From LW23 sp041287705 (lineage in GTDB: Bacteria; Verrucomicrobiota; Verrucomicrobiia; Methylacidiphilales; UBA1321), in assembly GCA_041287705.1 (NCBI GenBank), contig JBGGNE010000034.1, forward strand, positions 1 through 16,681: 16,681 bases of DNA, in the 5' to 3' direction. The notes under the pieces were generated by a model. It searched no databases, was not told the origin of the DNA, and saw nothing but the letters and a program-made list of their open reading frames with translations. Every line of letters starts with the position of its first letter. Position 1 is the stretch's first letter. Position numbers and translations under genes: made by a program. Below, one piece after another: positions 14,239 through 16,681 of this stretch.

Positions 14239-14266
14239 TTGACCTTTTGGTATTCACATGTAACAT
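14239..14266 (+). promoter_or_regulatory. Predicted promoter of the EcsC-family gene
   Basis: TTGACC (14239-14244), a 16-bp spacer and TAACAT (14261-14266). The -10 box ends nine bases before the ATG at 14276, so the transcript would be leaderless or nearly so, which fits the missing ribosome-binding site. Confidence 0.45.
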
Positions 14267-14276
14267 GCCAATACCA
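14248..14276. promoter_or_regulatory. Inverted repeat flanking the EcsC-gene -10 box
   Basis: TGGTATT (14248-14254) and AATACCA (14270-14276) form perfect 7-bp arms, 22 bp from start to start, i.e. about two helical turns. They bracket the predicted -10 element and touch the start codon. This is an operator candidate. Confidence 0.4.
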
Positions 14277-14917
14277 TGCAAGACGGCACCACGCCCGGGT
14301 CTCACGACGAAGGAGCAGCTCTTAAGCTGGTTAACTTTATAATCGAGCGCGCCACCTGCGGCCAGCCGGGGTTCGACTCGGCCGAGGTAATCGCCCGCAA
14401 ATATCTGGACGACAAGCGCTTCACATCAAACGAAGAGCGTATCGACGCCCTTATCGGCTGGGAAATGAGTAAGAATGGCGGCACCGGCTTCCTCAGCGGT
14501 GTGGGCGGCATGATGACGCTGCCCCTGGCCATCCCCGCGGCCATGCTGACCTCCTGGGTGATTCAGGCGCGCATGATCTCCGCTATCGCTCTGATCTGCG
14601 GGCACAAGCTGAACGATGAAGGCGTGCGTACCCTGGTGCTGCTCAGCCTTACCGGCAACGTCGCTGCGCGTGCGCTTAAGGATGCGGGAATTAAAGCCAT
14701 TTCCGTGGCGATTCTGAGCGCGCTGCCTTTCCAGCTGTTGCTCAATATTAACAAGAGCATCGGCTACCGCCTTCTGTCACGCGCCGGTGTACGTGGTCTG
14801 GCCCTGCTGGCCAGGGCAATCCCCGTACTGGGCGGCGTAGTCAGCGGTACGGTGGATCTGGCTCTGTGCCGTCAGGTCGGCATGGTTGCCAAGCACAACT
14901 TTCTGGTGCTGAAGTAA
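14276..14917 (+). CDS. EcsC family protein
   Basis: A 213-aa protein of the EcsC family, which takes its name from the third gene of the Bacillus ecs (ABC transporter) locus; its molecular function is unsettled. The N-terminal third (about 12-66) is helical and charged. The conserved part begins at about 68 with GGTGFLSGVGGMMTLPLAIPAA, followed by TSWVIQARMISAIALICGH (about 92-110) and VRTLVLLSLTGN (about 117-128). The C-terminal part contains further hydrophobic helices (about 137-157 and 172-197, with RAIPVLGGVVSG). The glycine-rich amphipathic segments suggest membrane association without a classical signal peptide. It lies about 130 nt after the HtrA-like gene but appears to have its own promoter. 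The ATG at 14276 has no Shine-Dalgarno sequence. Confidence 0.82.
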   Translation: MQDGTTPGSHDEGAALKLVNFIIERATCGQPGFDSAEVIARKYLDDKRFTSNEERIDALIGWEMSKNGGTGFLSGVGGMMTLPLAIPAAMLTSWVIQARMISAIALICGHKLNDEGVRTLVLLSLTGNVAARALKDAGIKAISVAILSALPFQLLLNINKSIGYRLLSRAGVRGLALLARAIPVLGGVVSGTVDLALCRQVGMVAKHNFLVLK

Positions 14918-15024
14918 GCTGCCGGGCGGGCAACTGCTTTCAGCGCGTCCTGTTGCATTGCATATCTGCGCAATCCTGCAATCTCTGCCTGATTGCGCGT
15001 CCGTCTTTCTTTGCGTCCGCATCC

Positions 15025-15064
15025 TGGTCTGATAGTTTAGACCATTCGCAGGCGTTAATGGTCT
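15025..15064. promoter_or_regulatory. TGGTCT operator-like repeats upstream of the MBL-fold gene
   Basis: TGGTCT-N8-AGACCA (15025-15044) is a perfect 6-8-6 inverted repeat, and a third TGGTCT follows at 15059-15064, 50 nt before the gene. The TGGTC/GACCA half-sites recall those bound by FadR-type GntR regulators, though spacing there is usually tighter. No regulator of that kind is in this window. Confidence 0.35.
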
Positions 15065-15113
15065 TACCTGTCGTCTGCCCATCCTTCATTCCATCCCTAC
15101 ATCGACGTACGCC

Positions 15114-16073
15114 ATGATGACACATCCCGAAGGTTCACCCTCCTCTAACGCTTCCGTTTCCCGCCGTTCTTTTCTCTCCACGCTGGGTGCGGGAGCCGCC
15201 GCCGTAGCGCTCGGCGCACAGGCCGTTGCCGCCACAGCCACTTCAGCCATCGCCGCTGAAGCCCCCAAACCGGCCGCTGCCCCGGCTCCCGCCGCAGGCG
15301 CGGGCAAGACGGTGATCAAGTACCACGGCCACTCCGCTTTCTCACTGACCACGCCCAGCGGCAAGGTGCTCTACATTGATCCCTGGCTGAAGAATCCGAT
15401 CAACACCACCGCAGACGCCGATCTGGCCGCAGCCAAAACCAAAGCGGATGGCATTCTGATCTCCCACGGCCACTTTGATCACGTAGGGCAGGCCCCGGAA
15501 ATCGGCATAGCCGCCGGCGCTCCCCTGACGTGTATGCTGGAGCTCGGTCTGGCGCTGGTGACTCATTTTGGTTATCCCAAGGACAAAGCCACCTACGCCA
15601 CGCTGGCCAACCTGGGCGGCAGCACTCCGTTGCTGGATGGCGAAGTAACAGTGACGCTGGTGCCCGCGTGGCACTCCAGTTCGCTCACCGTGCCGGAAGC
15701 GGGCGAACCTGCCGACAGCAGCAAGACGCGCGACATCATCGCCGGATCACCAACTGGTCTGGTCATCGCCATCAAGGGCGGGCCGACCATCTACCACACC
15801 GGCGACACGGACGTCTTCTCCGACATGTCGCTGATCGCCCAAATGTACAAGCCGACCATCCTTATGGCATGCATCGGCGATCACTTTACCATGGGCCCGA
15901 AAGGCGCCGCCCTGGCCACAAAACTGATCGCCCCAAAGATTGTCATCCCCACGCACTACGGCACCTTCCCCGTACTGCCCGGCACGCCGGAGCTCTTTGA
16001 GAAAGAACTGAAAGCGGCAGGTGCCCTCGCCAGGCTGAAGGTCATGAAACCTGGCGAAACGCTGGAAGCGTAA
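15114..16073 (+). CDS. Tat-exported metallo-beta-lactamase-fold hydrolase (UPF0173/UlaG-like)
   Basis: A 319-aa metal-dependent hydrolase. The N terminus carries a twin-arginine signal (Ser16-Arg17-Arg18-Ser-Phe-Leu) with a hydrophobic Ala/Gly/Val core (about 21-42) and an Ala/Pro linker to about 64. It is therefore probably exported already folded with its metals bound. The catalytic domain (about 66-315) has His118-x-His120-x-Asp122-His123 (SHGHFDHVG), His187 (WHSS), Asp231 (HTGDTDVF) and His281 (IPTHYGTFP). It also has the GDHFTMGPKGAALA segment typical of the UPF0173 group. Most UPF0173 proteins are cytoplasmic and about 230 aa long; the Tat signal and linker account for the extra length. 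ATG 15114 and ATG 15117 are both possible starts; neither has a Shine-Dalgarno sequence. The substrate is unknown. Confidence 0.92.
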   Translation: MMTHPEGSPSSNASVSRRSFLSTLGAGAAAVALGAQAVAATATSAIAAEAPKPAAAPAPAAGAGKTVIKYHGHSAFSLTTPSGKVLYIDPWLKNPINTTADADLAAAKTKADGILISHGHFDHVGQAPEIGIAAGAPLTCMLELGLALVTHFGYPKDKATYATLANLGGSTPLLDGEVTVTLVPAWHSSSLTVPEAGEPADSSKTRDIIAGSPTGLVIAIKGGPTIYHTGDTDVFSDMSLIAQMYKPTILMACIGDHFTMGPKGAALATKLIAPKIVIPTHYGTFPVLPGTPELFEKELKAAGALARLKVMKPGETLEA

Positions 16074-16117
16074 TCTGACTTGGCCAGAGGTGCCGGGAAG
16101 TGGCAAATTAAGAGTTA

Positions 16118-16140
16118 ATCTGCGCAAGCGAACCGCAGAT
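16118..16140 (+). other. Hairpin downstream of the MBL-fold gene
   Basis: ATCTGCG and CGCAGAT form a perfect 7-bp stem with a 9-base loop, 45 nt after the stop codon. No T-run follows. It lies just before the stronger hairpin at 16171. Confidence 0.35.
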
Positions 16141-16170
16141 GCTCCGTAATCAGGCCTGGAAAGGCAGAAG

Positions 16171-16209
16171 ACAGGCCGCGTGGCGAACCCGCGGTCTGTT
16201 TTCGTTTCG
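16171..16209 (+). terminator. Rho-independent-type terminator
   Basis: ACAGGCCGCG (16171-16180), a 9-base loop and CGCGGTCTGT (16190-16199) form a 10-bp stem with one G-U pair, followed by TTTTCGTTTCGTTT. It is a good intrinsic terminator for the MBL-fold gene. Because it sits only about 20 nt before the next ATG, it could instead act as an attenuator of that gene. Confidence 0.6.
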
Positions 16210-16230
16210 TTTGAATCTACGCTCATCGTC

Positions 16231-16656
16231 ATGGCCAGCTCTGATTCGATTGACACAGCACTCCAGGATACCGCCGCGCGCACCCGCCGGTGGACTGAGG
16301 CTGCACCTCTCTTTTCAGCGGCAACCGTTGCAATCGTCCTCATCTACGCCCTCAGCATGGGTCCGGTGACTTCCTGGCTCTGTAAGATGAGGCCTACACA
16401 CTTAAGATTCTCGTCCGATGCCGCTTATCTAACAAACAATAGATACGCCATCGGAAGTGCGACCATCTATATCTACCATCCGAATTCGACGATCGAGACG
16501 GTTTACTATCCCCTGCTGTTTACCGCAGAACTGATTCCCTATGGCCGCCGCGTTCTGACATATTATCTGAGCCTCTGGGGTGTCACTCTCAGGAAAATTC
16601 GAATCGAGAGCGACGGCCTGCACGGTGACGAACTGCCCGATCCGTGGACTCCATGA
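16231..16656 (+). CDS. Small membrane protein, 141 aa
   Basis: Unknown function. A polar N terminus (about 1-25, with Arg-Arg-Trp) leads into one transmembrane segment (about 28-50, containing VAIVLIYALSMGP). A polar region follows, then a second moderately hydrophobic stretch (about 90-117, VYYPLLFTAELIPYG and LTYYLSLWGV) and a charged tail ending in PDPW. It matches the protein at 5047-5373 in layout and spaced residues (Y-x-L-S-x-G-P, Y-x-P, R, Y-x-x-L). ATG 16231 is chosen because the protein-like sequence starts there; the frame is open to 16180. No Shine-Dalgarno sequence. The terminator hairpin just upstream leaves its promoter unclear. Confidence 0.6.
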   Translation: MASSDSIDTALQDTAARTRRWTEAAPLFSAATVAIVLIYALSMGPVTSWLCKMRPTHLRFSSDAAYLTNNRYAIGSATIYIYHPNSTIETVYYPLLFTAELIPYGRRVLTYYLSLWGVTLRKIRIESDGLHGDELPDPWTP

Positions 16657-16681
16657 TTTCCACAAAAGGTTTGAGATCAGA

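Overview
The window is bacterial chromosome with GC-rich coding sequence and clearly more AT-rich intergenic stretches (about 2960-3210, 4450-5050, 12313-12800). Most gene starts have no recognisable Shine-Dalgarno sequence. The clear exceptions are a small low-GC ORF (GTG at 3214, AGAGGAG in front) and, more weakly, the translationally coupled Rieske gene. Two small membrane proteins resemble a loose type I associate with the PVC superphylum (Planctomycetes/Verrucomicrobia). I favour a PVC-like or similar non-proteobacterial organism, with low confidence. I saw no RNA gene, CRISPR array, insertion sequence or phage module.

Layout. (1) 8-2959, minus strand: an operon of two closely related metal-dependent amidohydrolases (tandem duplicates) followed by a Rieske [2Fe-2S] protein joined by an ATGA stop/start overlap. 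This looks like a catabolic module acting on a cyclic or aromatic carboxylate, but the substrate cannot be read from sequence. (2) 3099-5668: a small-gene zone with a 102-aa orphan, an IclR-family regulator whose own promoter carries a palindrome over the -10 box, a possible 48-aa protein, a small membrane protein and a 93-aa orphan. (3) 5887-7317: uronate isomerase UxaC, ending in a hairpin that recurs after the thioredoxin gene. (4) 7404-12312, minus strand: a secreted protein with HEAT-like repeats, a membrane-anchored nucleoredoxin-type thioredoxin, and a large capsule-type glycosyltransferase-like protein. (5) 12901-16656, plus strand: an exported HtrA-like protein that has lost all three catalytic residues, an EcsC-family protein with a promoter almost touching its start codon, a Tat-exported metallo-beta-lactamase-fold hydrolase, and a second small membrane protein resembling the one at 5047.

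How they fit. IclR proteins often control catabolic operons, so the regulator may serve the amidohydrolase/Rieske operon or uxaC; gene order suggests this but does not prove it. The minus-strand and plus-strand groups after 7400 are dominated by cell-envelope proteins. The most unusual items are the triad-less HtrA homologue, the uneven divergence of the amidohydrolase pair, the two related small membrane proteins, and several perfect palindromes placed on predicted promoters.
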